Shown in pieces: positions 1 to 8,432 of a stretch of 42,205 nt of DNA; the stretch's first letter is position 1, and each line of letters opens with the position of its first letter. The translations under genes and the position numbers were made by a program. Under the pieces are notes generated by a model that was not told where the DNA came from, ran no database searches, and saw nothing but the letters and a program-made list of their open reading frames with translations. Source of the DNA: an uncultured Blautia sp. (GTDB lineage: Bacteria > Bacillota > Clostridia > Lachnospirales > Lachnospiraceae); the NCBI RefSeq assembly GCF_934424005.1, contig NZ_CAKRXI010000029.1:1-42205 (forward strand). The letters run 5' to 3'.

Positions 1-19
1 AAATTTGACGCAAAAAAAG

Positions 20-40
20 CAGGTACCATAAGGCCTGCAT
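20..40. terminator. Possible terminator hairpin at the left edge
   Basis: GCAGG and CCTGC arms enclose a 10-nt loop. A run of seven A lies before it and a T-rich stretch after it, so it could terminate in either direction. On the minus strand the T run directly follows the stem. No gene is visible on either side within the window, so the assignment is tentative. Confidence 0.35.
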
Positions 41-317
41 GCATTTTTTCTTATATTCAACTGTCAAACTCCCGAGCAGTCATCAATAGGCGCACGGCCA
101 AAAAACGGAAACGTAAGCTCCGTGTTCTAAAATATGATGCATGAAATGTCAGTTACGTGAAAGTAAATACATTCGATATGGTTTCGCTATCCTTAAATAG
201 CATATCATTTTCTACACTATACCATTATCATATAATTATACTGTAATCATTTTCTGCATACAAGGGTTAAATCCATGCAAAATCCTTATAAAACCCCGTG
301 ATTCTCATAAAAAGACC
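41..317. other. AT-rich intergenic region, no gene seen
   Basis: I see no convincing coding frame with a ribosome binding site here. There is an imperfect hairpin around 176-207 (GATATG and CATATC arms with an inner CTAT/ATAG pairing), of unknown meaning. The stretch becomes very AT-rich toward the ileS promoter. Confidence 0.5.
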
Positions 318-347
318 TTGACATATGGAAAAATATAACCTTATAAT
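318..347 (+). promoter_or_regulatory. Sigma-A type promoter of the ileS T-box leader
   Basis: A perfect TTGACA (318-323) and a perfect TATAAT (342-347) are separated by 18 nt. Transcription would start near 354, giving a leader of about 330 nt before ileS, which suits T-box control. Confidence 0.85.
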
Positions 348-354
348 AAAACAG

Positions 355-630
355 CACATATAGAGAATAAGTAAAGACCATGATGGAGACAGTAAATCGG
401 AACCAAATCTGCAGAGAGCCGGGGTAAGGTGGGAGCCTGGTGTGAGTAATTTCGATGGAAGATCACTCCGGAGTTTCTTTCCCGAAGTAACAGTAAGGAA
501 GGACGGTTTTCCGCCGTTAAAGGGAACATGTATCGGCATATATGATTATATACTACCGGCCCGTACAATGTAACAGGTGGTGCGAATGTGGAAATTGCTT
601 TCGTCCTTTTACAGGACGGAAGTTTTTTTA
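355..630 (+). promoter_or_regulatory. T-box riboswitch (isoleucine) upstream of ileS
   Basis: The leader has the landmarks of a transcriptional T-box. There is an AGTA-type stem I motif near 390, and a GAGAGC...GGTGGGAGCC distal stem I block at about 410-438. A putative AUC isoleucine specifier lies at 462-464 in the GGAAGATCACTCC context. A stem III-like GACGG...CCGTT segment follows near 505-525. The antiterminator bulge reads TGGT (578-581), able to pair with the ACCA end of uncharged tRNA-Ile. An intrinsic terminator closes the leader. The bases after TGGT read GCGAATG rather than the usual ACCGCG, and an extra helix of about 50 nt lies between stem III and the antiterminator. Uncharged tRNA-Ile should favour read-through into ileS. 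Confidence 0.85.
598..629 (+). terminator. T-box-controlled intrinsic terminator
   Basis: A 9-bp stem (598-606 with 614-622, one G-U pair) and a 7-nt loop are followed by seven T. It competes with the antiterminator and sits 55 nt before the ileS start. Confidence 0.85.
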
Positions 631-683
631 TTTTCATTGAAAAAATTAAATTTTTCTGAAAGATCTTAAAGGAGGAATTTGTT

Positions 684-3600
684 GTGTATCAGAAAGTAGA
701 TACGAACCTGAATTTCGTGGATCGTGAAAAACAGGTAGAAAAATTCTGGAAAGAAAACCATATCTTCGAAAAAAGCATGGAAGATCGTAAAGATGATCCT
801 ACTTATATGTTTTATGATGGACCGCCGACAGCAAACGGCAAACCGCATATCGGTCATGTACTGACCCGTGTTATCAAAGATATGATCCCGAGATACCGTA
901 CTATGAAAGGATATATGGTACCTCGTAAAGCAGGATGGGATACTCACGGACTTCCGGTTGAGCTGGAAGTAGAAAAGAAACTTGGTCTGGACGGAAAAGA
1001 ACAGATTGAGGAATATGGTATGGAGCCATTTATCCAGCAGTGTAAAGAAAGTGTCTGGAAATACAAAGGAATGTGGGAAGACTTTTCCTCAACTGTTGGT
1101 TTCTGGGCAGATATGGAGAACCCATATGTTACTTACCATGATGACTATATCGAATCAGAATGGTGGGCTTTGAAAGAAATCTGGAACAAGAAACTTCTTT
1201 ATAAAGGATTTAAGATCGTTCCTTACTGCCCGCGTTGTGGAACTCCGCTTTCTGCACAGGAAGTATCCCAGGGATACAAAACAGTTAAAGAACGTTCCGC
1301 AATCGTTCGTTTCAAAGTTGTCGGAGAAGACGCATACTTCCTGGCATGGACTACAACACCATGGACACTGCCATCCAACGTTGCACTCTGCGTAAACCCG
1401 ACAGAAGTTTACTGCAAGGTAAAAGCAGCAGACGGATACACATACTACATGGCAGAAGCTCTGCTTGACAAGGTTCTTGGCAAACTTGGTTCTGAGGATA
1501 CTCCGGCATATGAAGTTCTTGAAAAATATGTTGGTAAAGATCTGGAATACAAAGCATATGAGCCACTGTTTGAGTGCACAGGAGCTGAAGCTGCAAGACA
1601 GAAAAAGAAAGCTCATTATGTTACAGCAGATAACTATGTAACTATGAGCGATGGTACCGGTATCGTTCATATCGCACCGGCATTTGGTGAAGACGACAGC
1701 CGTGTAGGCCGTGAATATGATCTGCCATTCGTACAGTTTGTAGATGGCAAAGGTGATATGACAGCAGAGACTCCATATGCAGGAGTATTTGTTAAGAAAG
1801 CAGATCCGCTTGTACTTCAGGATCTGGACAAAGAAGGCAAACTCTTTGACGCTCCGAAATTCGAGCATGATTACCCACATTGCTGGAGATGTGATACACC
1901 ACTGATCTACTACGCACGTGAATCCTGGTTCATCAAAATGACAGCAGTCAAAGATGACCTGATCCGCAACAACAATACGATCAACTGGATTCCGGAAAGC
2001 ATCGGTAAAGGACGTTTTGGAGACTGGCTTGAGAATGTTCAGGACTGGGGTATCTCCCGTAATCGTTACTGGGGAACACCACTGAACATCTGGCAGTGTG
2101 AATGCGGACATATGCATTCCGTTGGAAGCCGTCAGGAACTTTTTGAGATGAGCGGTGATGAAAAAGCGAAGACAGTAGAGCTTCATCGTCCATACATCGA
2201 TGAGATCACACTGAAGTGTCCGGAATGTGGTGGAACTATGCACCGTGTACCGGAGGTTATTGACTGCTGGTTTGACTCAGGAGCAATGCCTTTTGCACAG
2301 CATCATTATCCATTTGAAAATAAAGATCTCTTTGAGAAACAGTTCCCGGCAGACTTTATTTCCGAGGCTGTTGACCAGACAAGAGGATGGTTCTATTCTC
2401 TGCTTGCTGAGTCTACAATCCTGTTCAACCAGGCTCCATATAAGAATGTTATCGTTCTTGGCCATGTACAGGATGAAAATGGACAGAAGATGAGTAAATC
2501 CAAAGGAAATGCAGTTGATCCGTTTGATGCACTTGAGAAATACGGCGCTGATGCGATCCGCTGGTATTTCTACATCAACAGTGCTCCGTGGCTGCCAAAC
2601 CGTTTCCATGGCAAGGCTGTTCAGGAAGGACAGCGTAAGTTCATGGGTACTCTGTGGAATACTTATGCATTCTTTGTTCTTTATGCTAACATTGACAATT
2701 TTGACGCAACAAAATATACTTTAGATTATGACAAGCTTCCGATTATGGATAAATGGCTCTTAAGCAAGCTGAATTCCGTAGTGAAGACTGTCGACGACTG
2801 CCTTGCAAACTACAAGATTCCGGAAAGTGCAAGAGCTCTTCAGGAATTTGTAGATGAGATGAGTAACTGGTATGTCAGAAGAAGCCGTGAACGTTTCTGG
2901 GCTAAGGGTATGGAACAGGATAAGATCAATGCTTATATGACTCTGTACACTGCTCTGGTAACAATTTCCAAAGCAGCGGCTCCGATGATTCCGTTCATGA
3001 CAGAAGAGATTTATCAGAATCTCGTAAGAAGTGTTGATAAAGATGCAATCGAGAGTATTCATCTCTGCGATTTCCCGGAAGTCAAAGAAGAATGGATCAA
3101 CAAAGAGCTGGAAGACGATATGGAAGAACTTCTCAAGATCGTTGTTCTTGGACGTGCAGCAAGAAATACTGCAAATATCAAGAACCGTCAGCCTATCGGC
3201 ACCATGTATGTAAAAGCTGACAAAGAAATGGGACAGTTCTATACAGACATCATTGCAGATGAGCTGAATGTAAAAGAAGTGAAATTCGCAAGAGATGTAG
3301 AATCCTTCGTTTCCTACAGCTTCAAACCACAGCTTCGTACTGTAGGACCAAAATACGGTAAACTTCTGAATGGTATCCGTACAGCACTTGCTGAGATCAA
3401 CGGAACCGAAGCTATGAACGAACTGAGATCCACAGGACTTCTGACTCTGGATATCGATGGAAACAAGGTAGAACTTTCTGAGGAAGACTTATTGATCGAG
3501 ACCGCACAGACAGAAGGTTATGTAACAGAAGCAGATGGTGACATCTCTGTAGTTCTTGATACAAATCTGACACCTGAACTGATCGAAGAAGGATTCGTCC

Positions 3601-3836
3601 GCGAGATCGTCAGCAAGGTGCAGACTATGAGAAAAGAAGCTGGATTTGAAGTTATGGATAAGATCCATATCTATGCAAAAGACAATGAAAAGATTCTTGA
3701 ACTCATGAAGAACCACAAAGAAGAAATCATGTCCGAAGTACTTGCTGAGGATATGACTCTGGGCACAACCGATGGCTATGTAAAAGAATGGAACATCAAC
3801 AAAGAACCAGTTGTTCTTGGTGTTGCAAAAATGTAA
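684..3836 (+). CDS. ileS: Isoleucine-tRNA ligase, type 2
   Basis: Cytoplasmic class I aminoacyl-tRNA synthetase that charges tRNA-Ile. The GTG start at 684 follows AGGAGG (670-675). The 1050-aa product carries HIGH at residues 55-58 within PPTANGKPHIGH, and KMSKS at 602-606. The CP1 editing domain lies between the two halves of the catalytic core. Cys pairs (CPRCG, CWRCD, CECG, CPECG) mark inserted zinc-ribbon-like knuckles. The GWDTHGLPVE core signature, the length (E. coli type 1 is about 940 aa) and the lack of a C-terminal Cys4 zinc finger indicate the eukaryote-like type 2 enzyme. That type is typically far less sensitive to mupirocin; resistance here is inferred, not shown. Expression is controlled by the T-box upstream. 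Confidence 0.97.
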   Translation: MYQKVDTNLNFVDREKQVEKFWKENHIFEKSMEDRKDDPTYMFYDGPPTANGKPHIGHVLTRVIKDMIPRYRTMKGYMVPRKAGWDTHGLPVELEVEKKLGLDGKEQIEEYGMEPFIQQCKESVWKYKGMWEDFSSTVGFWADMENPYVTYHDDYIESEWWALKEIWNKKLLYKGFKIVPYCPRCGTPLSAQEVSQGYKTVKERSAIVRFKVVGEDAYFLAWTTTPWTLPSNVALCVNPTEVYCKVKAADGYTYYMAEALLDKVLGKLGSEDTPAYEVLEKYVGKDLEYKAYEPLFECTGAEAARQKKKAHYVTADNYVTMSDGTGIVHIAPAFGEDDSRVGREYDLPFVQFVDGKGDMTAETPYAGVFVKKADPLVLQDLDKEGKLFDAPKFEHDYPHCWRCDTPLIYYARESWFIKMTAVKDDLIRNNNTINWIPESIGKGRFGDWLENVQDWGISRNRYWGTPLNIWQCECGHMHSVGSRQELFEMSGDEKAKTVELHRPYIDEITLKCPECGGTMHRVPEVIDCWFDSGAMPFAQHHYPFENKDLFEKQFPADFISEAVDQTRGWFYSLLAESTILFNQAPYKNVIVLGHVQDENGQKMSKSKGNAVDPFDALEKYGADAIRWYFYINSAPWLPNRFHGKAVQEGQRKFMGTLWNTYAFFVLYANIDNFDATKYTLDYDKLPIMDKWLLSKLNSVVKTVDDCLANYKIPESARALQEFVDEMSNWYVRRSRERFWAKGMEQDKINAYMTLYTALVTISKAAAPMIPFMTEEIYQNLVRSVDKDAIESIHLCDFPEVKEEWINKELEDDMEELLKIVVLGRAARNTANIKNRQPIGTMYVKADKEMGQFYTDIIADELNVKEVKFARDVESFVSYSFKPQLRTVGPKYGKLLNGIRTALAEINGTEAMNELRSTGLLTLDIDGNKVELSEEDLLIETAQTEGYVTEADGDISVVLDTNLTPELIEEGFVREIVSKVQTMRKEAGFEVMDKIHIYAKDNEKILELMKNHKEEIMSEVLAEDMTLGTTDGYVKEWNINKEPVVLGVAKM

Positions 3837-3842
3837 ACAGCT

Positions 3843-3871
3843 CATGCCCGGTAAATTTAATACCGGGCATG
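3843..3871 (+). terminator. Hairpin between ileS and glgP
   Basis: An 11-bp perfect stem (3843-3853 with 3861-3871) has a 7-nt loop. Only GTTTATAAAAA follows, so the T tract is poor. It may be a weak terminator or an mRNA-stabilising hairpin limiting read-through into glgP. No clear promoter is visible in the 68-bp gap. Confidence 0.5.
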
Positions 3872-3904
3872 GTTTATAAAAAGGATTAATGAGGAGGTTA
3901 CGCG

Positions 3905-6361
3905 ATGATTAACGAGCAGTTCAAAAAAGATGCTTTTAAGAAGAGTGTAAAAGAAAATGTAAAATTTCTTTATCGTAAAAAACTGGAAGAGGCTACACAG
4001 GAGCAGATCTTTCAGGCCGTATGCTATACAGTAAAAGATGTTATCATTGATAACTGGCTGGAAACACAGAATGCATATAAAGAGCAGGATCCTAAGACAG
4101 TTTACTATATGTCCATGGAGTTCCTCATGGGACGTGCTCTTGGAAATAACCTGATCAACCTGACAGCATACAAAGAGGTAAAAGAAGCTCTGGATGAACT
4201 TGGTCTGGATCTTAACGTGATTGAAGATCAGGAACCGGATCCGGCACTTGGAAATGGTGGTCTTGGACGTCTGGCTGCATGCTTCCTGGATTCTCTTGCA
4301 ACATTGAATTACAGTGCATATGGATGTGGTATCCGTTATCGTTATGGTATGTTCAAACAGCAGATCAAAGACGGATATCAGGTAGAAGTTCCGGATAACT
4401 GGCTGAAAGATGGATATCCATTTGAACTTCGTCGTCCGGAATACGCAAAAGAAGTTCATTTCGGCGGATATGTAGATGTTGAATATGATCCGGCAACAGG
4501 TTCCAACAAATTTGTACACAAGGGATACCAGGCAGTAAAAGCTGTTCCATTTGATATGCCGATCGTAGGATACAACAACAATATCGTAAATACTTTAAGA
4601 ATCTGGGATGCAGAACCAATCGTAGACTTCGAGCTTGATTCCTTTGACAAAGGTGATTACAAAAAAGCAGTTGAGCAGGAAAACCTTGCCCGCAATATCG
4701 TAGAAGTTCTTTATCCGAACGACAACCATATGGCTGGTAAAGAGCTGCGTCTGAAACAGCAGTACTTCTTCGTATCTGCAAGTCTTCAGGCTGCAATTGC
4801 AAAATATAAAAAAAGCCATAAAGATATCATGAAACTCCATGAGAAAGTTACTTTCCAGATGAACGATACTCATCCGACAGTAGCTGTAGCAGAGCTTATG
4901 CGTATCCTTATGGACGAAGAAGGTCTTGGCTGGGATGATGCATGGTCTGTAACAACAAAATGTGTTGCTTACACAAACCATACAATCATGGCAGAAGCAC
5001 TCGAAAAATGGCCGGTTGAGCTGTTCTCCAGACTGCTTCCGCGTGTATACCAAATCATCGAAGAGATCAACCGTCGTTTCATCCTTGATATCCAGGCTAA
5101 ATATCCAGGAAACTATGATAAGATCAAGAAGATGGCAATCCTCTATGATGGACAGGTAAAAATGGCTCATCTTGCAATCGTTGCAGGTTATTCAGTAAAC
5201 GGTGTTGCCAAACTTCATACAGAGATCCTTAAGAAACAGGAACTGAAAGACTTCTACGAGATGATGCCGGAGAAATTCAACAACAAGACAAACGGTATCA
5301 CTCAGAGACGTTTCCTGCTTCATGGAAACCAGCTTCTTGCAGACTGGGTAACAGATCATATCGGACCGGAATGGATCACAGATCTTTCTCAGATCAGCAA
5401 GCTGAAAGTTTATGTTGATGATGAAAAAGCACAGCAGGAATTCATGAACATCAAATACCAGAACAAAGTTCGTCTGGCTAAATACATCCTTGAGCACAAC
5501 GGAGTAGAAGTAAATCCACGTTCTATCTTCGACGTTCAGGTTAAGAGACTTCATGAGTACAAACGTCAGCTTCTGAACATCCTGCATGTTATCTATCTGT
5601 ATGATCAGATCAAGAAACATCCGGAAATGGATTTCTATCCAAGAACATTTATCTTCGGTGCTAAGGCATCCGCAGGTTATGCTCGTGCCAAGAAGATCAT
5701 CAAACTGATCAATTCTGTTGCAGATGTTGTAAATAATGATGCTTCTATCGATGGCAAACTGAAAGTTGTATTTATCGAAAACTACCGTGTATCCAATGCA
5801 GAAATGATCTTTGCAGCAGCAGATGTATCTGAGCAGATTTCTACAGCAAGTAAAGAGGCTTCCGGTACAGGTAACATGAAGTTCATGCTGAACGGTGCAC
5901 CGACACTTGGAACCATGGATGGTGCTAACGTTGAGATCGTTGATGAAGTTGGCAAAGAAAACGCATTTATCTTTGGTCTGAGCGCTGACGAAGTAATCAA
6001 CTATGAAAACAACGGTGGATATGATCCGAGAGTCATCTACAATACAGATGATGAGATCCGTCAGGTACTGACAGAGCTTGTCAATGGAACATTCTCCTCT
6101 GATACAGAACTGTTCCGTGACCTGTACAATTCTCTTCTTAACCAGAATGGTGGAGAAAGAGCAGACCAGTACTTTATCCTTGCTGATTTCCGCTCCTATG
6201 CAGCAGCACAGAAGAAAGTGGAAGAAGCCTACAAAGATGAAAAAGGCTGGGCTCGTATGGCAATGCTGAACACAGCTTGTGCAGGTAAGTTTACATCTGA
6301 CAGAACGATCCAGGAATATGTGGATGATATCTGGCATCTGGATAAGGTTTTCGTTAAATAA
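3905..6361 (+). CDS. glgP: Glycogen/maltodextrin phosphorylase
   Basis: Releases glucose-1-phosphate from the non-reducing ends of alpha-1,4-glucans using pyridoxal phosphate (GT35 family). The 818-aa length matches the family. The PLP lysine is K659 in EASGTGNMKFMLNG, followed by the conserved TLGTMDGANVEI. The glycine-rich GNGGLGRLAACFLDS segment near residue 117 is also typical. A strong GAGGAGG site (3891-3897) precedes the ATG. With glgB at 27488 it indicates intracellular glycogen storage and use; the remaining glg genes are not in this window. Its position after ileS has no obvious functional meaning. Confidence 0.95.
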   Translation: MINEQFKKDAFKKSVKENVKFLYRKKLEEATQEQIFQAVCYTVKDVIIDNWLETQNAYKEQDPKTVYYMSMEFLMGRALGNNLINLTAYKEVKEALDELGLDLNVIEDQEPDPALGNGGLGRLAACFLDSLATLNYSAYGCGIRYRYGMFKQQIKDGYQVEVPDNWLKDGYPFELRRPEYAKEVHFGGYVDVEYDPATGSNKFVHKGYQAVKAVPFDMPIVGYNNNIVNTLRIWDAEPIVDFELDSFDKGDYKKAVEQENLARNIVEVLYPNDNHMAGKELRLKQQYFFVSASLQAAIAKYKKSHKDIMKLHEKVTFQMNDTHPTVAVAELMRILMDEEGLGWDDAWSVTTKCVAYTNHTIMAEALEKWPVELFSRLLPRVYQIIEEINRRFILDIQAKYPGNYDKIKKMAILYDGQVKMAHLAIVAGYSVNGVAKLHTEILKKQELKDFYEMMPEKFNNKTNGITQRRFLLHGNQLLADWVTDHIGPEWITDLSQISKLKVYVDDEKAQQEFMNIKYQNKVRLAKYILEHNGVEVNPRSIFDVQVKRLHEYKRQLLNILHVIYLYDQIKKHPEMDFYPRTFIFGAKASAGYARAKKIIKLINSVADVVNNDASIDGKLKVVFIENYRVSNAEMIFAAADVSEQISTASKEASGTGNMKFMLNGAPTLGTMDGANVEIVDEVGKENAFIFGLSADEVINYENNGGYDPRVIYNTDDEIRQVLTELVNGTFSSDTELFRDLYNSLLNQNGGERADQYFILADFRSYAAAQKKVEEAYKDEKGWARMAMLNTACAGKFTSDRTIQEYVDDIWHLDKVFVK

Positions 6362-6394
6362 AACTTTTATAAAAATGGATTTTTAAGATTTACG

Positions 6395-6420
6395 CAAAGG
6401 GGACTTGACAGTCCCCTTTG
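6395..6420. terminator. Hairpin between convergent glgP and HD gene
   Basis: A 10-bp GC-rich stem (6395-6404 with 6411-6420) with a 6-nt loop lies between two converging genes. Neither side has a long T run, so termination is likely but not certain. Confidence 0.55.
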
Positions 6421-6447
6421 TGCATTCCTGGCTTTTTAGAAAAAATT

Positions 6448-7254
6448 CTACATGGTATAAGACGGAAGAGAGTTGTAATTGTGTCTAACTCCTGGTGCAT
6501 CATGGATATATTTTGCGAGATGTGTGCGAATGTTTTCCATTTTCTGTTTTGTATCAGGATTGCTGTATGGAATCCGGTCGATGATCTTATTCAGATAATC
6601 ATGTTCTTCAATGATATCAAAACTTGCACGGAAATAGATATCACAGAAATAAGCAACATAGGATACCCAGTAATCCATTTTGGTTACACGGTCCGGGGAA
6701 TAAATGCACTGATCTTTGAGTACAGTGTCATAAACGACAGGAGTGATCTCCTGTGCACCAATTTCTTTGCCTGAAGCACCCATAAAAACAAGAAGATCAT
6801 CTTGCAGTTTTACGCGGCAGTTATCAAGTTTGTCTGCATCACGGATCAGACGTGCATGGAGCAGCGTCCGATTATCGGTAATCCCTTCGAGGCGGAAATC
6901 ACTGTGTCTGGCAATTGCGGTGCGAATAATATCATCCCAGGTGTCTTCCGGAACAAACTGTCGGATCATGCCTTCTTCAAATAATACCTGAACTCCATAA
7001 GCGGCATGGTCCATGGTTGTTGGCTCGAAACTGTCAAAGCGTTTTAACTGTTCAAAACGTCCGATGTCATGAAGCAGGGCAATGATGCGTGCAAGTTCAG
7101 TATCTTCTTCTGTCAGATGCATCCGATGACAGATTTCACTCATATCATGTACGACTCCATAAGTATGTATGATCTTCAGTCGAACTTTGTCATTGCTGCG
7201 GTCATAACTTTCAAGATAAGTTTCAAATTTTTGTTTTGCATCGTTATAGTTCAT
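6448..7254 (-). CDS. HD domain phosphohydrolase
   Basis: A 268-aa soluble protein of the HD superfamily. Metal ligands visible are H30, the H62-D63 doublet in LLHDIGRFEQ, H117 and the DADKLD segment near 139-144. HD proteins hydrolyse phosphate esters such as nucleotides or cyclic nucleotides; the substrate here cannot be read from sequence. No second domain is present. The ATG follows AAAGGAG, and its first bases overlap the end of the upstream AraC-type gene by 11 nt, implying co-transcription from the AraC promoter. Confidence 0.85.
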   Translation of the reverse strand: MNYNDAKQKFETYLESYDRSNDKVRLKIIHTYGVVHDMSEICHRMHLTEEDTELARIIALLHDIGRFEQLKRFDSFEPTTMDHAAYGVQVLFEEGMIRQFVPEDTWDDIIRTAIARHSDFRLEGITDNRTLLHARLIRDADKLDNCRVKLQDDLLVFMGASGKEIGAQEITPVVYDTVLKDQCIYSPDRVTKMDYWVSYVAYFCDIYFRASFDIIEEHDYLNKIIDRIPYSNPDTKQKMENIRTHLAKYIHDAPGVRHNYNSLPSYTM

Positions 7255-8146
7255 GTGAGGTGGTCTCCTTTAAATTTTTTCGGTATTTTCTTGGACTGCA
7301 TCCTTTAATCTTGCTGAATACTTTGGAATAATAATTGGAATCGGAAAAGCCGGTTTTTTCAGCAATACTGCTGATGGATTCTTTGGTATTGAGATATTCC
7401 AGGCTTCGCTCGATCCGGTATTCCTGCAGAAAAGAAAAAAGGGTCGTATTCATATGGCGTTTAAAAAGACGTGTACATTCACTCTCGCACAAATGAATAT
7501 GTTCGGAAATATCATCCAGTGTAATCTGATTCATATAATTCTGTTCAATGTAGGAGAGAATCCTGCGGATTCGCTCGTATTCGGTGAAATCAGAAGCAGT
7601 TGATACAGGCTGATGCGGAAGATGCTCCACAAGCAGCCGCCACAGGATCTGCATCCGAATGGAAATATCCAGTTCATAGAAATCCGGCTTTTTTTTATCG
7701 AGTGTGATGACTTCCAGCATTCGGTCACGAAAAGTTTCATGCCATTTTTCACTGTAATCAATATGTACTCCGCATATAGCAAGATTCTGAATCACAGGAT
7801 CTACATATTTGGTACAGATGGTACTTTGAAAGAAACCATAGATCAGTTTGGGATCAAAGGTGATCGGTATATAAGAACAGTCCTTCTGATTTTCCATTTC
7901 AGCGGAATGTAGGGCATTGGAATTGCAGAAGATAATGTCTCCCTCTTTCAGATGGAAGGAGCGGTTGTTTATACGATAATGCATGGAGCCTTCTTTTACA
8001 TAAGTAATCTCGATTTCCGGATGGCAGTGCCACATAAAAGAATTGGAATCGTATTCAGAAAGACACTGATAACTGACCAGAAAAGGAAAGTGATCGCTTC
8101 CATGTTTTTTAAGTTCTTTTTGAAATTGATTTGTGATAATTTGCAT
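7244..8146 (-). CDS. AraC-family transcriptional regulator
   Basis: A 300-aa regulator. The N-terminal cupin domain carries an HCH motif (residues 40-42) and a glycine-rich KEGDIIFCNSNALH strand, typical of sugar-sensing AraC proteins. The C-terminal double helix-turn-helix (about 200-295) includes ITLDDISEHIHLCESECTRLFKRH and ends with the family signature GFSDSNYYSKVFSKIKGCSPRKYR (quoted here in part as GFSDSNYYSKVF). It is transcribed divergently from galK, which makes galK a plausible target, although this is inference. It overlaps the downstream HD gene. Confidence 0.92.
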   Translation of the reverse strand: MQIITNQFQKELKKHGSDHFPFLVSYQCLSEYDSNSFMWHCHPEIEITYVKEGSMHYRINNRSFHLKEGDIIFCNSNALHSAEMENQKDCSYIPITFDPKLIYGFFQSTICTKYVDPVIQNLAICGVHIDYSEKWHETFRDRMLEVITLDKKKPDFYELDISIRMQILWRLLVEHLPHQPVSTASDFTEYERIRRILSYIEQNYMNQITLDDISEHIHLCESECTRLFKRHMNTTLFSFLQEYRIERSLEYLNTKESISSIAEKTGFSDSNYYSKVFSKIKGCSPRKYRKNLKETTSHEL

Positions 8147-8243
8147 ATTGAGCTCCTTGCAGATGGGTATCTCGCAGATATGATCAGATATATTTGTATG
8201 CGGAGATAGTTTAAACGCATAAAATTACGGTTATTCTTCTACT

Positions 8244-8273
8244 ATTATAGGCATATTTCTATAAGATACGCAA
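8244..8273 (-). promoter_or_regulatory. Putative promoter of the AraC-HD operon
   Basis: Read on the minus strand there is TATAAT (8249-8244) with TTGCGT (8273-8268) 18 nt upstream. It lies about 100 bp before the AraC start. Confidence 0.55.
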
Positions 8274-8324
8274 GATTTTACTTGTTTTTCGCAGATTAAT
8301 CAAGGTATTTTACAGAAAAAGCAG

Positions 8325-8330
8325 TATAAT
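8325..8330 (+). promoter_or_regulatory. Putative galK -10 element
   Basis: A perfect TATAAT lies about 100 bp before galK. At the expected -35 spacing the bases are poor (AAGGTA), which would fit an activator-dependent promoter, possibly served by the divergent AraC protein. This is inference. Confidence 0.5.
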
Positions 8331-8432
8331 GAGAGTATCAGATATGCAAAACAGAGTGCATGATGAAAGAGCGGAAACAAACAGGATACTATATAGGTCG
8401 CAGCAAATAATATGTAAAAGGAGAACAGAGTC

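Noticed and set aside
1155..2243. Long open frame (362 codons) on the minus strand inside ileS
   Set aside because: It lies wholly antisense to a certain synthetase gene, has an odd Cys/Phe-rich composition and no ribosome binding site.
5192..6337. Long open frame (381 codons) antisense to glgP
   Set aside because: It is a shadow of glgP codon bias with implausible composition.
8147..8432. Search for a riboswitch in the AraC-galK gap
   Set aside because: No conserved riboswitch core or terminator/antiterminator pair was seen.
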